A stretch of DNA of 20,923 nt from Paenalcaligenes sp035302345 (lineage in GTDB: Bacteria; Pseudomonadota; Gammaproteobacteria; Burkholderiales; Burkholderiaceae_B): assembly GCA_035302345.1 (NCBI GenBank), contig DATGSS010000041.1, positions 1 through 20,923 of the forward strand, given 5' to 3'. The notes beneath the pieces were generated by a model, which was not told the DNA's origin, searched no databases, and saw only the letters and a program-made list of their open reading frames with translations. The translations under genes and the position numbers were made by a program. Below are positions 7,639 through 14,819 of the stretch, piece by piece; the first letter of the stretch is position 1; each line of letters starts with the position of its first letter.

Positions 7639-7678
7639 CACCAGATCTCTTATACCGGCATGATCGGGAGATCTGGTG
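7639..7678. terminator. hairpin between the convergent phbB and fumarase genes (probable bidirectional terminator)
   Basis: A perfect 11-bp inverted repeat: CACCAGATCTC (7639-7649) and GAGATCTGGTG (7668-7678) with an 18-base loop that contains a further CCG/CGG pairing. It lies 21 bases after the phbB stop, and its right arm and loop fall within the last codons and stop codon of the fumarase gene. There is no clear T-run on either side (TTTCC on the plus strand), so rho-independent termination is plausible rather than certain. Confidence 0.5.
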
Positions 7679-9176
7679 TTTCCTTGCGCCATTGGGCTGG
7701 GCCACTGACATGTACTGATTGGCCACGTGCATCGACTGCCACTGTGACCGGCATATCCACAACCTCAAACTCGTAGATAGCCTCCATGCCCAAATCCTCG
7801 AATGCCACAACACGCGCATTTCTAACTGCCTTGGACACCAGATAGGCAGCCCCCCCTACAGCAACCAAATAAGCTGACTGATGCTGTTTGATGAGCTCAA
7901 CAGTTGCCGGGCCGCGTTCGGCTTTACCAACCATGGCAATTAATCCGGTCTCGCCAAGCATCATCTCGGTAAAACTGTCCATTCGAGTAGCGGTCGTTGG
8001 ACCTGCCGGGCCGACTGCCTCATCCCCTACGGGGTCTACCGGACCCACGTAATAAATCACCCTATTTTTAAAGTCCACAGGCAAAGGCTCACCATCAGCT
8101 AGCATCTGCTGTATACGTTTGTGAGCAGCATCTCGTCCCGTCAACAAACGACCCGATAAAAGCAGCGTTTGACCAGGCTGCCACTGGGCTACTTGCTGAG
8201 CCGTGAGGTTATCCAAATCGACCCGTTGTGATTTTTGCTCATCAGGTGCCCATTCGACCTCGGGCCAGGTCTCAGGAGCCGGCGGAACGAGCTCTGCGGG
8301 CCCGTTGCCATCCAATACAAACTCGACATGCCGAGTAGCAGCACAGTTAGGAATCAATGCGACAGGCTTTGAGGCAGCATGAGTTGGAAAGCTTTTTATT
8401 TTCACATCCAACACCGTGCTGAGCCCACCCAGACCCTGGGCGCCAATACCCAAGTCATTAATGCGTTCGTATAGGTACAAGCGCAGTTCGTCTAATTTAG
8501 TTTGCGGGCCCTTTTCCAGCAGCTCGAGCATGTCCAAAGGCTCTGATAGGGACTCTTTGGCCAATAACATGGCCTTGTCTGCGGAACCGCCGACCCCAAT
8601 ACCCAGGATCCCAGGCGGGCACCAACCCGCCCCCATCTTTGGTACCGTTTCTAATACCCAATCCACCAAAGAATCACTGGGGTTTAACATCGCAAAGTGT
8701 GCTTTGTTTTCTGAGCCGCCCCCCTTGGCAGCAACATGTATGTGCACCTCATGCCCAGGCACCAGGCTCACCTGCAACATACAGGGTGTATTGTCACGCG
8801 TATTTTTACGCTCAAAAATCGGATCAGCAACCACCGAGGCTCGCAAAGGATTATCAGCGTCCAGATAACCGCGACGCACGCCCTGATCACACAACGCTTG
8901 CAGACTCAGGGTACTGTCAAAGCGTACCCCCATCCCAACTTCCATAAAAATATTCACAACCCCAGTGTCTTGGCACATAGGACGATGGCCATAAGCACTC
9001 ATCCGTGAATTACTCAAAATCTGCGCCAATGCGTCACGCGCTGCAGGGCTCTCTTCGCGTTCGTAGGCATGACTGAGATGCTGAATGAAATCAGCGGGGT
9101 GGTAATAGCTAATATACTGGACAGCATCAGCTATGGATTGGATTAAATCATCAGCTTTGATAACCGTTGTTTTCAT
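7650..9176 (-). CDS. fumA: fumarate hydratase, class I, iron-sulfur type (fused alpha/beta)
   Basis: Interconverts fumarate and L-malate in the TCA cycle with an oxygen-sensitive [4Fe-4S] cluster. At 508 residues it is a one-chain class I enzyme joining the alpha region (about 1-290) and beta region (about 320-508) that are separate subunits in some bacteria. Three cluster cysteines can be placed: C68 (HRPMCQDTG), C186 (GWCPPGILGIGVGG) and C278 (PNCAATRH). KGGGSENKAHF is at 151-161. The C-terminal part shows GPTTATRMDSFTEMML and GKAERGP. The ATG at 9176 is preceded by AAGGG at good spacing. It is transcribed alone, convergent with phbB and divergent from glyQ. The family also includes tartrate dehydratases, but the length and motifs fit fumarase. 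The symbol fumA is a family-level choice. Confidence 0.93.
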   Translation of the reverse strand: MKTTVIKADDLIQSIADAVQYISYYHPADFIQHLSHAYEREESPAARDALAQILSNSRMSAYGHRPMCQDTGVVNIFMEVGMGVRFDSTLSLQALCDQGVRRGYLDADNPLRASVVADPIFERKNTRDNTPCMLQVSLVPGHEVHIHVAAKGGGSENKAHFAMLNPSDSLVDWVLETVPKMGAGWCPPGILGIGVGGSADKAMLLAKESLSEPLDMLELLEKGPQTKLDELRLYLYERINDLGIGAQGLGGLSTVLDVKIKSFPTHAASKPVALIPNCAATRHVEFVLDGNGPAELVPPAPETWPEVEWAPDEQKSQRVDLDNLTAQQVAQWQPGQTLLLSGRLLTGRDAAHKRIQQMLADGEPLPVDFKNRVIYYVGPVDPVGDEAVGPAGPTTATRMDSFTEMMLGETGLIAMVGKAERGPATVELIKQHQSAYLVAVGGAAYLVSKAVRNARVVAFEDLGMEAIYEFEVVDMPVTVAVDARGQSVHVSGPAQWRKETPDLPIMPV

Positions 9177-9185
9177 AAAAGACCC

Positions 9186-9208
9186 TTTTGAAACTGCACT
9201 TCAGTTTT
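9186..9208. repeat. small inverted repeat in the fumarase leader
   Basis: AAACTG and CAGTTT, separated by CACTT, form a 6-bp stem just upstream of the fumarase ribosome binding site. On the plus strand it is followed by a T-run, so it looks like a weak terminator there. On the minus strand it would be a small leader hairpin. The function is unknown and it may be chance. Confidence 0.25.
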
Positions 9209-9261
9209 TTCAATTGTACATCTAAAGTCGTTACTGAATTCACGGGAGGCGCCGTTATTTC

Positions 9262-9270
9262 TGGTAAAAT
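9262..9270 (+). promoter_or_regulatory. extended -10 promoter for the glyQ operon
   Basis: TGGTAAAAT fits the extended -10 form (TGnTATAAT with one mismatch) and lies 34 bases before the glyQ ATG, in the 128-bp divergent region between the fumarase gene and glyQ. Extended -10 promoters need little -35 contact, which fits the lack of a good -35 hexamer here. It would start the long glyQ-to-gloA run. Confidence 0.45.
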
Positions 9271-9304
9271 GGCCATTTTTATCTGCTAAATTCTGGCTGG
9301 ACTC

Positions 9305-10210
9305 ATGCTCACCTTTCAGGAAATCACTTTAAAACTTCATCAATATTGGGATAAACACGGCTGTACTCTATTACAGCCCTACGACATGGAAGTAGGTGCC
9401 GGAACATCTCATACGGCCACCTTTTTACGTGCTATCGGACCAGAGCCCTGGCATGCTGCATATGTGCAGCCATCGCGCCGTCCTGCGGATGGACGCTACG
9501 GGGACAATCCCAATCGTCTACAACACTATTATCAATACCAGGTCGTGCTCAAGCCCGCACCCCGCGATATGGTGGATGTTTATCTTGATTCTTTGACTGC
9601 GTTGGGTATCAATGCTCAAGAACATGACATCCGCTTTGTTGAAGACGACTGGGAAAACCCCACCCTGGGCGCCTGGGGCTTGGGTTGGGAAATTTGGCTC
9701 AATGGTATGGAAATCACCCAATTCACCTATTTCCAACAGATTGGTGGCTTGGACTGTGTGCCTGCCACTGGCGAGATTACCTATGGGCTTGAGCGCTTAG
9801 CCATGTATCTGCAGCGGGTAGAAAGTGTGTACGATTTAGTCTGGACCCGCACCCCTGACGGCAGAAACATATATTACCGCGACGTGTTCCATCAAAACGA
9901 GGTTGAGCAATCCAAATTCAACTTTGAGCATGCGGACACCGACATGCTTTTCAAGCACTTTGCCAATCACGAACGCGAGGCTCAACGCATGTTGGAAATC
10001 CCCCTGCCTTTACCGGCTTATGAGCAGACTCTCAAGGCTGCCCATACTTTCAACCTGCTCGACGCCCGCGGTGCCATTAGCGTGACCGAGCGCGCTGCTT
10101 ATATTGGGCGTATCCGTGCTCTATCACGTGCGGTTGCCCAGGCCTACTATGATTCTCGCAAAGCTCTTGGCTTTCCTTTGTTGCACTCAACTTCTGCGGA
10201 GGCGGTTTAA
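9305..10210 (+). CDS. glyQ: glycyl-tRNA synthetase alpha subunit GlyQ
   Basis: Catalytic subunit of the bacterial tetrameric (alpha2beta2) class II glycyl-tRNA synthetase, which activates glycine and charges tRNA-Gly. 301 residues, normal for the family. Highly conserved blocks: QPYDMEVGAGTSH (24-36), QPSRRPADGRYGDNPNR (55-71), EDDWENPTLGAWGLGWE (113-129) and TGEITYGLERLAMY (155-168), then DVFHQNEVEQS in the C-terminal half. The ATG at 9305 has only a weak Shine-Dalgarno sequence. The stop codon overlaps the glyS start by one base (TAATG), ensuring coupled and balanced synthesis of the two subunits. First gene of a six-gene run ending at gloA. Confidence 0.98.
   Translation: MLTFQEITLKLHQYWDKHGCTLLQPYDMEVGAGTSHTATFLRAIGPEPWHAAYVQPSRRPADGRYGDNPNRLQHYYQYQVVLKPAPRDMVDVYLDSLTALGINAQEHDIRFVEDDWENPTLGAWGLGWEIWLNGMEITQFTYFQQIGGLDCVPATGEITYGLERLAMYLQRVESVYDLVWTRTPDGRNIYYRDVFHQNEVEQSKFNFEHADTDMLFKHFANHEREAQRMLEIPLPLPAYEQTLKAAHTFNLLDARGAISVTERAAYIGRIRALSRAVAQAYYDSRKALGFPLLHSTSAEAV
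10198..10202 (+). promoter_or_regulatory. ribosome binding site for glyS inside glyQ
   Basis: GGAGG lies 7 bases before the glyS ATG at 10210, within the last codons of glyQ. With the TAATG overlap it fixes the glyS start. Confidence 0.75.
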
Positions 10211-12363
10211 TGCATCACGCCCAGCCTACTGACCATACTGATTCACTACTCATCGAGTTACTGACCGAAGAACTCCCCCCAAAGGCGTTACCCAAACTAG
10301 GCCAGGCTTTTGCACAAGGGATTATCCACACATTGCAGCAAAAGCATTTGCTCGACGAGCACCCGCATTTTGAAATCTTTGCGACCCCACGCCGTCTGGC
10401 TGTGCTCGTGCATGATGTTCCTGGACAAGCGCCAGACCAAAATTTTAAAGAGCGCCTCATGCCCGTCACAGTGGGTGTTGATGAGTCGGGTCAAATGACT
10501 GAGCCCTTGCGCAAGCGTCTCGAGGCCAAAGGTTGGGAGCATCTCGGGCTAGATGATTTGCACCGCGAGCAACACGGCAAACAAGAATTCCTGTTTGCTG
10601 TTGGTAGTGCCCCCGGCGCCACATTGCAAGGCACCGTCCAAGAAGCCATCGAATATGCTTTAGATCATTTACCTATTCCCAAGGTCATGCGCTATCAACT
10701 CGAGGACGGCCAAACTAGCGTACGCTTTGTTCGTCCCGCACATGGATTGGTTGTGCTTTGGGGTGATCAGGTCTTAGAGGCCGAGGTTTTGGGCCTCAAA
10801 GCCGGTCGAGAAACTGATGGCCACCGCTTTATGGCGTCCGGCCCCATACGGTTTGAGCATGCCAATGAATATGAGTCCACATTGCTCGACGAGGGCAAAG
10901 TCGTCGTCTCTTTTGACAAGCGCAGAGAACAAATAGCCACACAATTACAAGCCCTATGCACCGAACACCAGGCTGTGCTTAGCCCATACGACACTGATGA
11001 CGAGGTCCAAGACCTACTCGACGAGGTCACCGCACTGGTCGAGCATCCGACCGTTTATGTCGGTAGCTTTGAACCCGAATTCCTCGAGGTACCCGCCGAG
11101 TGCTTGATTTTGGCGATGCGTTTGCATCAGCGCTATTTCCCTCTCTTTGATGCACAAAGCAAACAACTCACACATCGCTTTCTAATCGTCAGCAATATGC
11201 AGCTGGATAATCCCACCAACATTATCGAGGGCAACGAACGAGTCGTGCGCCCTCGCTTGGCAGACGCCCGTTTTTTCTATGAAACAGACCGTCAGCTGCC
11301 CTTGCACGAACGCGTAGAAAGCCTGCATCAAAGCGTCTATCACAACAAATTAGGTAGCCAATATGACCGCGTGCAGCGCCTGCGTCGCCTAAGCACACAT
11401 ATTGCTCAGCTCTTAGGGGCTGACGAGCAATTAGCTGCTCGCGCTGCGGTGTTAGCAAAGGCAGACTTGAACACCCAAATGGTAGGCGAGTTTCCCGAGC
11501 TCCAAGGCATTATTGGGGGTTATTATGCCAAAGCAGATGGCGAGCCCACCGAGGTCTGCACCGCACTGCAACATCAATATGCCTTGCGCATCCAGAAACC
11601 AGTCGATCAAGCCCACCTCATTGCAGCTATTTTATTTATCGCCGAACGCATCGATACCTTGGTTGGTATTTGGGGCATCGGGCTGGCACCCACTGGCGAG
11701 CGCGACCCTTATGCATTGCGCCGCGCTGCTTTGGGACTTATTAGTGCTTACGAGCAACTACAGGCGGGGGGCTTTTTCAAAACCCACCAGTTGGATCTCA
11801 CCGCGCTGTTAGAATTCGCTGCTCAGGGGTACGACCAAGGCCTAATCGCTGAAAACACCATCGACGAAGTACGCACTTTTATTTACGAGCGCTATCGTAA
11901 TGCTTTGGTCCAGAAAACTGCGCGCGCTGTGGTCGAAGCTGTGCTTAGCACGCGTCCGCCACTTGAGCAGGTACCTGCTCGTATTGCAGCCTGTCAGCGT
12001 TTTGCACAATTACCTCAGGCAGAAAGCTTGGCAGCTACCAATAAACGCATCAGCAATATCCTGCAAAAAGCCCCTCAAGAGCCCTTGGTTCTTGACCAAG
12101 CATTGCTCAAAGAACCGGCTGAATTGGCTCTGGCCAAATGCATTGATCAGCTAGCGCCTCAGGCGCAGGCACAATTTGAGGCTTTAGATTTTACAGAAAG
12201 TCTAAGCACGATGGCCCAGGCCAAAGATGCGGTAGATAATTTCTTTGATGAGGTCATGGTTATGGACGAGGATTTGGCTTTACGCCATAATCGTTTGGCT
12301 TTATTAGCCCAGCTCTATCAGGCCATGAATTTAACTGCTGATATTTCAAAGCTTGCCGAGTGA
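10210..12363 (+). CDS. glyS: glycyl-tRNA synthetase beta subunit GlyS
   Basis: Beta subunit of the bacterial glycyl-tRNA synthetase; it supplies the tRNA-binding parts. 717 residues, close to the usual ~690-720. The N terminus has LLIELLTEELPPKALPKLG, then FATPRRLAVLV and RFVRPAHGLVVLWG. The HD-like domain shows ADLNTQMVGEFPELQG from residue 418, and the conserved APTGERDPYALRRAA spans about 493-507. The last ~130 residues form the DALR-type anticodon-binding domain. It overlaps glyQ by one base and ends in GTGA, where its TGA stop overlaps the GTG start of gmhB. Confidence 0.97.
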   Translation: MHHAQPTDHTDSLLIELLTEELPPKALPKLGQAFAQGIIHTLQQKHLLDEHPHFEIFATPRRLAVLVHDVPGQAPDQNFKERLMPVTVGVDESGQMTEPLRKRLEAKGWEHLGLDDLHREQHGKQEFLFAVGSAPGATLQGTVQEAIEYALDHLPIPKVMRYQLEDGQTSVRFVRPAHGLVVLWGDQVLEAEVLGLKAGRETDGHRFMASGPIRFEHANEYESTLLDEGKVVVSFDKRREQIATQLQALCTEHQAVLSPYDTDDEVQDLLDEVTALVEHPTVYVGSFEPEFLEVPAECLILAMRLHQRYFPLFDAQSKQLTHRFLIVSNMQLDNPTNIIEGNERVVRPRLADARFFYETDRQLPLHERVESLHQSVYHNKLGSQYDRVQRLRRLSTHIAQLLGADEQLAARAAVLAKADLNTQMVGEFPELQGIIGGYYAKADGEPTEVCTALQHQYALRIQKPVDQAHLIAAILFIAERIDTLVGIWGIGLAPTGERDPYALRRAALGLISAYEQLQAGGFFKTHQLDLTALLEFAAQGYDQGLIAENTIDEVRTFIYERYRNALVQKTARAVVEAVLSTRPPLEQVPARIAACQRFAQLPQAESLAATNKRISNILQKAPQEPLVLDQALLKEPAELALAKCIDQLAPQAQAQFEALDFTESLSTMAQAKDAVDNFFDEVMVMDEDLALRHNRLALLAQLYQAMNLTADISKLAE

Positions 12364-12896
12364 ACACTGTCATATTGGATCGCGACGGGGTCATCAATTT
12401 TGACTCCAAGGAATACATCAAAAGCCCATCAGAATGGCAGCCTATTCCGGGCAGCCTAAATGCCATTGCTCGCCTCAATCAGGCGGGCTGGCAGGTCCTG
12501 GTGGCCACGAATCAGTCTGGCGTTGCACGAGGGTTTTACGACATGCACACCCTCAATGCCATTCACCACAAATTTCAACGGCTTTTGACTCAGGCTGGTG
12601 GACACGTAGATGCTATTTTTATCTGCCCTCATGGTCCGGATGATAATTGCAGCTGCCGCAAGCCCAAACCTGGGCTTTTCCTAAGCGCCATTAAACGCTT
12701 TGAAATAGATCCCAAGCGCACCTACGCGGTTGGAGACTCTTTGCGCGACCTACAGGCGGCCTCGGAAGCAGGCTGCCGTCCTTGGTTGGTGCGTACAGGT
12801 AATGGCAAAAAGACCCAAGCCATGGATTTACCAGTGGGCACACAAATATCCGACGACCTGGCCCAGGCCGTCGATACCTGGTTAAAAGGAGCGTGA
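12360..12896 (+). CDS. gmhB: D-glycero-beta-D-manno-heptose 1,7-bisphosphate 7-phosphatase GmhB
   Basis: Removes the 7-phosphate from heptose 1,7-bisphosphate on the route to ADP-heptose for the LPS inner core. A HAD subfamily IIIA enzyme of 178 residues. Motif I is DRDGVIN with D7 and D9, and the motif II region is ATNQSGVARG (49-58). A zinc-binding loop holds C89, H91, C97 and C99, followed by RKPKPG (100-105). Motif IV is VGDSLRD with D126 and D130. The zinc loop separates it from histidinol phosphatases without that site, though the HisB N-terminal phosphatase is related. It starts with GTG in a 4-base overlap with glyS (GTGA), and the plsC start region overlaps its own end. No other heptose genes are in the window. 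Confidence 0.93.
   Translation: MNTVILDRDGVINFDSKEYIKSPSEWQPIPGSLNAIARLNQAGWQVLVATNQSGVARGFYDMHTLNAIHHKFQRLLTQAGGHVDAIFICPHGPDDNCSCRKPKPGLFLSAIKRFEIDPKRTYAVGDSLRDLQAASEAGCRPWLVRTGNGKKTQAMDLPVGTQISDDLAQAVDTWLKGA
12887..12891 (+). promoter_or_regulatory. ribosome binding site deciding the plsC start
   Basis: AGGAG lies 7 bases before the GTG at 12899 but only 1 base before the in-frame GTG at 12893, so it favours 12899 as the true start. Confidence 0.6.
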
Positions 12897-12898
12897 CC

Positions 12899-13621
12899 GT
12901 GCTGGTTTTACGCGCAGTTATTTATCAGCTCATCCTTATTGTCACCGTCATACCCTATTCATTTGCCTGCTTAGTATGGGCCCCTTTACCTTTGAATTGG
13001 CGCTATCGACTCACCAGCGGTTGGCCGCGGCTCGCGGTGTGGTGTGCCCGTTGGGTGTTAGGGGTACGTTGGCAATACAAAGGTTTAGAAAATCTACCTG
13101 ATACTCCTTCGGTCATTCTGTCCAAGCATCAATCTGCTTGGGAGACCATGTTTTATTTGGCCTATTTGCCGCCGCAAGTATGCTTTGTTTACAAAAAAGA
13201 ACTGCATCGCATCCCGTTTTTTGGCTGGGGTTTAGCTCTGCTGCGCATGATACCTATTGATCGCAAACAAGGGCGCAACGCCATGGCTCAAGTCACCCGT
13301 ATCGGTGGCCGGCGGCTACAGGAAGGCCGATGGCCGCTGCTATTTCCCGAGGGAACGCGAATCGCCCCCGGCAAAATGGGGCGCTATAAAGCAGGAGGGG
13401 CTATCTTGGCTCATGCACACCAGGTTGATATCGTTCCGATCGCCGTGAACTCTGCAGAATGCTGGCCGCGCAACGCCTTTATTAAAACCCCTGGCATAAT
13501 CACCGTATCAATCGGGCCGGCCATATCCACACGGGGCATCACTGCCGATCAGGCCAATGTCTTAGCCCGAGACTGGATTGAAGCCGAAATGCGTCGTCTC
13601 AACCCCGAACGTTATTCTTAA
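12899..13621 (+). CDS. plsC: 1-acyl-sn-glycerol-3-phosphate acyltransferase (PlsC/LPLAT family)
   Basis: Inner-membrane acyltransferase, expected to turn lysophosphatidic acid into phosphatidic acid or to remodel lysophospholipids. 240 residues from the GTG at 12899; an alternative GTG at 12893 overlaps the gmhB stop (GTGA) but is too close to the AGGAG. A hydrophobic N-terminal helix spans about 3-28. The catalytic motif is H77-QSAW-E82, that is H(X)4E instead of the more common H(X)4D. It continues with FFGWGLALLRMIPIDR and the phosphate-binding FPEGTR (149-154), then IVPIAVNS. The SKHQSAWET form resembles the Pseudomonas PA0005-type LPLAT as I remember it. It is coupled to gmhB and lies 4 bases before the metallopeptidase gene, so LPS and phospholipid genes share a transcript. 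Confidence 0.9.
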   Translation: MLVLRAVIYQLILIVTVIPYSFACLVWAPLPLNWRYRLTSGWPRLAVWCARWVLGVRWQYKGLENLPDTPSVILSKHQSAWETMFYLAYLPPQVCFVYKKELHRIPFFGWGLALLRMIPIDRKQGRNAMAQVTRIGGRRLQEGRWPLLFPEGTRIAPGKMGRYKAGGAILAHAHQVDIVPIAVNSAECWPRNAFIKTPGIITVSIGPAISTRGITADQANVLARDWIEAEMRRLNPERYS

Positions 13622-13625
13622 ACCC

Positions 13626-14363
13626 ATGCAGCGTTACACCACGACTTGCGGTTTGCACTTTGAGTATGTGCTTAAATACAGCCGACGCAAAACCATAGGG
13701 TTTCATATCCGGGCGCATGGTCTGGAAATAAGGGCGCCCCGCAATGTGAAACTACGTCAGCTCGAGCGAGCCATTGAAAGCAAAAAAAACTGGCTCAAAA
13801 ACAATCTGCATGCACTGGAAAAAAGACAGCAGCGATGGTTAGACCCAGCAGAAGTGTGGTGCGAGCATGGTGTGTTTCCTTTCATGGGGAAACCCGTTGA
13901 GATTGCATTTAAAAATTTGCCCTACTCGCGCGCTCAGTCGGTAAAAGAACATCCGCAGCGATTATTCATTCCCCCTGCTAGCAACACTGATGAAGTTTAT
14001 AATCACTGTAAAAACTGGTTGCAAGATCAAGCGCGGTTACGTTTGGCACAACGCTTAAAATGGTGGGCGGACAAGCACAAAATCAGTTACCAGCGTTTTA
14101 CATTAGGTTGGTCAAAGCGCACCTGGGGCTGGTGCAAAAGCGATGGGGCTATTATGCTCAATTGGCGGCTCATTTATTATCCCTTGCATTTGATAGACTA
14201 TGTAGCCACCCATGAGCTTACTCATATCACCCACATGCATCATGGACCTGAGTTCTGGCACGCTCTGGGGCAGATTTACCCTAATTACGAGATGGCCAAA
14301 ACCGAGCTCAGCCTTTATCATCCTGCATGTGTTCCTAACTTTATCTCACAGGAGTCATCATAA
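13626..14363 (+). CDS. YgjP/M48-like zinc metallopeptidase (DUF45 family), function unknown
   Basis: A 245-residue soluble protein of the YgjP-like (DUF45) metal-dependent hydrolase family. The zinc site reads THELTH, with H196, E197 and H200, followed by a third ligand H206 in the pattern HExxH-x5-H-x3-FW (H206, then FW at 210-211). The N-terminal half (YSRRKTIGFHIRAHGLEIRAP, about 18-38) is the typical family entry strand pattern. The YPLHLIDYVATHE segment before the site is also typical. I see no signal peptide or membrane helix, so it is probably cytoplasmic. I chose the ATG at 13626, 4 bases after plsC; a TTG at 13578 would extend into plsC without family support. No Shine-Dalgarno sequence is visible, so coupling to plsC is likely. 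Its substrate is not known. The gene overlaps gloA by one base (TAATG). Confidence 0.85.
   Translation: MQRYTTTCGLHFEYVLKYSRRKTIGFHIRAHGLEIRAPRNVKLRQLERAIESKKNWLKNNLHALEKRQQRWLDPAEVWCEHGVFPFMGKPVEIAFKNLPYSRAQSVKEHPQRLFIPPASNTDEVYNHCKNWLQDQARLRLAQRLKWWADKHKISYQRFTLGWSKRTWGWCKSDGAIMLNWRLIYYPLHLIDYVATHELTHITHMHHGPEFWHALGQIYPNYEMAKTELSLYHPACVPNFISQESS
14350..14354 (+). promoter_or_regulatory. ribosome binding site for gloA
   Basis: AGGAG lies 8 bases before the gloA ATG at 14363 and inside the end of the metallopeptidase gene. It fixes the gloA start. Confidence 0.7.
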
Positions 14364-14758
14364 TGCGTATACTTCATACCATGCTTCGTGTTGGCGATTT
14401 ACAGCGTTCCATTGATTTTTATACCGATGTCATGGGAATGCGTTTATTGCGCCAAAAAGAATACCCGGATGGTCGCTTTACCTTGGCCTTTGTAGGCTAC
14501 CAAGAAGAAAGCGAAGGCGCCGTACTCGAGCTCACTTACAACTGGGATACCTCTAGTTACGATTTAGGCGAGGGTTACGGGCACATCGCTATTGAGGTCG
14601 AGGATGCCTATGCGGCATGCGATAAAATCAAAAGCAAAGGCGGCAATGTCGTTCGCGAGGCAGGCCCCATGAAGCACGGCACCACCGTGATTGCTTTTGT
14701 TGAAGATCCCGATGGCTATAAAATTGAACTCATCCAAGCCAAAGGTCGCAACGATTAA
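14363..14758 (+). CDS. gloA: lactoylglutathione lyase (glyoxalase I) GloA
   Basis: Converts the hemithioacetal of methylglyoxal and glutathione to S-lactoylglutathione, the first step in methylglyoxal detoxification. 131 residues, near the E. coli length of 135. The four metal ligands fall exactly at the E. coli positions: H5, E56, H74 and E122. The sequence has no insertions of the zinc-type (human-like) enzyme, so it is predicted to be the nickel or cobalt-dependent bacterial class. HTMLRVGDLQRSIDFYTDVMG lies at 5-25, FVEDPDGYKIELIQ at 112-125. The start overlaps the upstream stop (TAATG) with AGGAG in place. It is the last gene of the glyQ run; a hairpin follows. Confidence 0.97.
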   Translation: MRILHTMLRVGDLQRSIDFYTDVMGMRLLRQKEYPDGRFTLAFVGYQEESEGAVLELTYNWDTSSYDLGEGYGHIAIEVEDAYAACDKIKSKGGNVVREAGPMKHGTTVIAFVEDPDGYKIELIQAKGRND

Positions 14759-14768
14759 ATGCTGTACG

Positions 14769-14789
14769 GGCAGCCAATTACTGGCTGCC
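14769..14789 (+). terminator. hairpin after gloA
   Basis: A perfect 8-bp GC-rich inverted repeat, GGCAGCCA (14769-14776) and TGGCTGCC (14782-14789), with the 5-base loop ATTAC, lies 10 bases after the gloA stop. No T-run follows, so it may be a weak or rho-assisted terminator, or an mRNA 3'-end stabiliser. A second CTGCCC at 14794-14799 could pair with GGGCAG at 14768-14773 as an alternative fold. Confidence 0.5.
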
Positions 14790-14819
14790 TACCCTGCCCT
14801 TTAGTAGGCCTCCAATATT

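Noticed and set aside
8416..8947. Open frames of 100-150 codons on the plus strand, opposite the fumarase gene
   Set aside because: Antisense to conserved fumarase codons including the cluster cysteine regions, with no family signal and no ribosome binding site.
13578..13625. TTG start extending the YgjP-like peptidase into plsC
   Set aside because: The extra 16 residues duplicate the end of plsC in another frame and match no family start; the ATG at 13626 directly follows the plsC stop.
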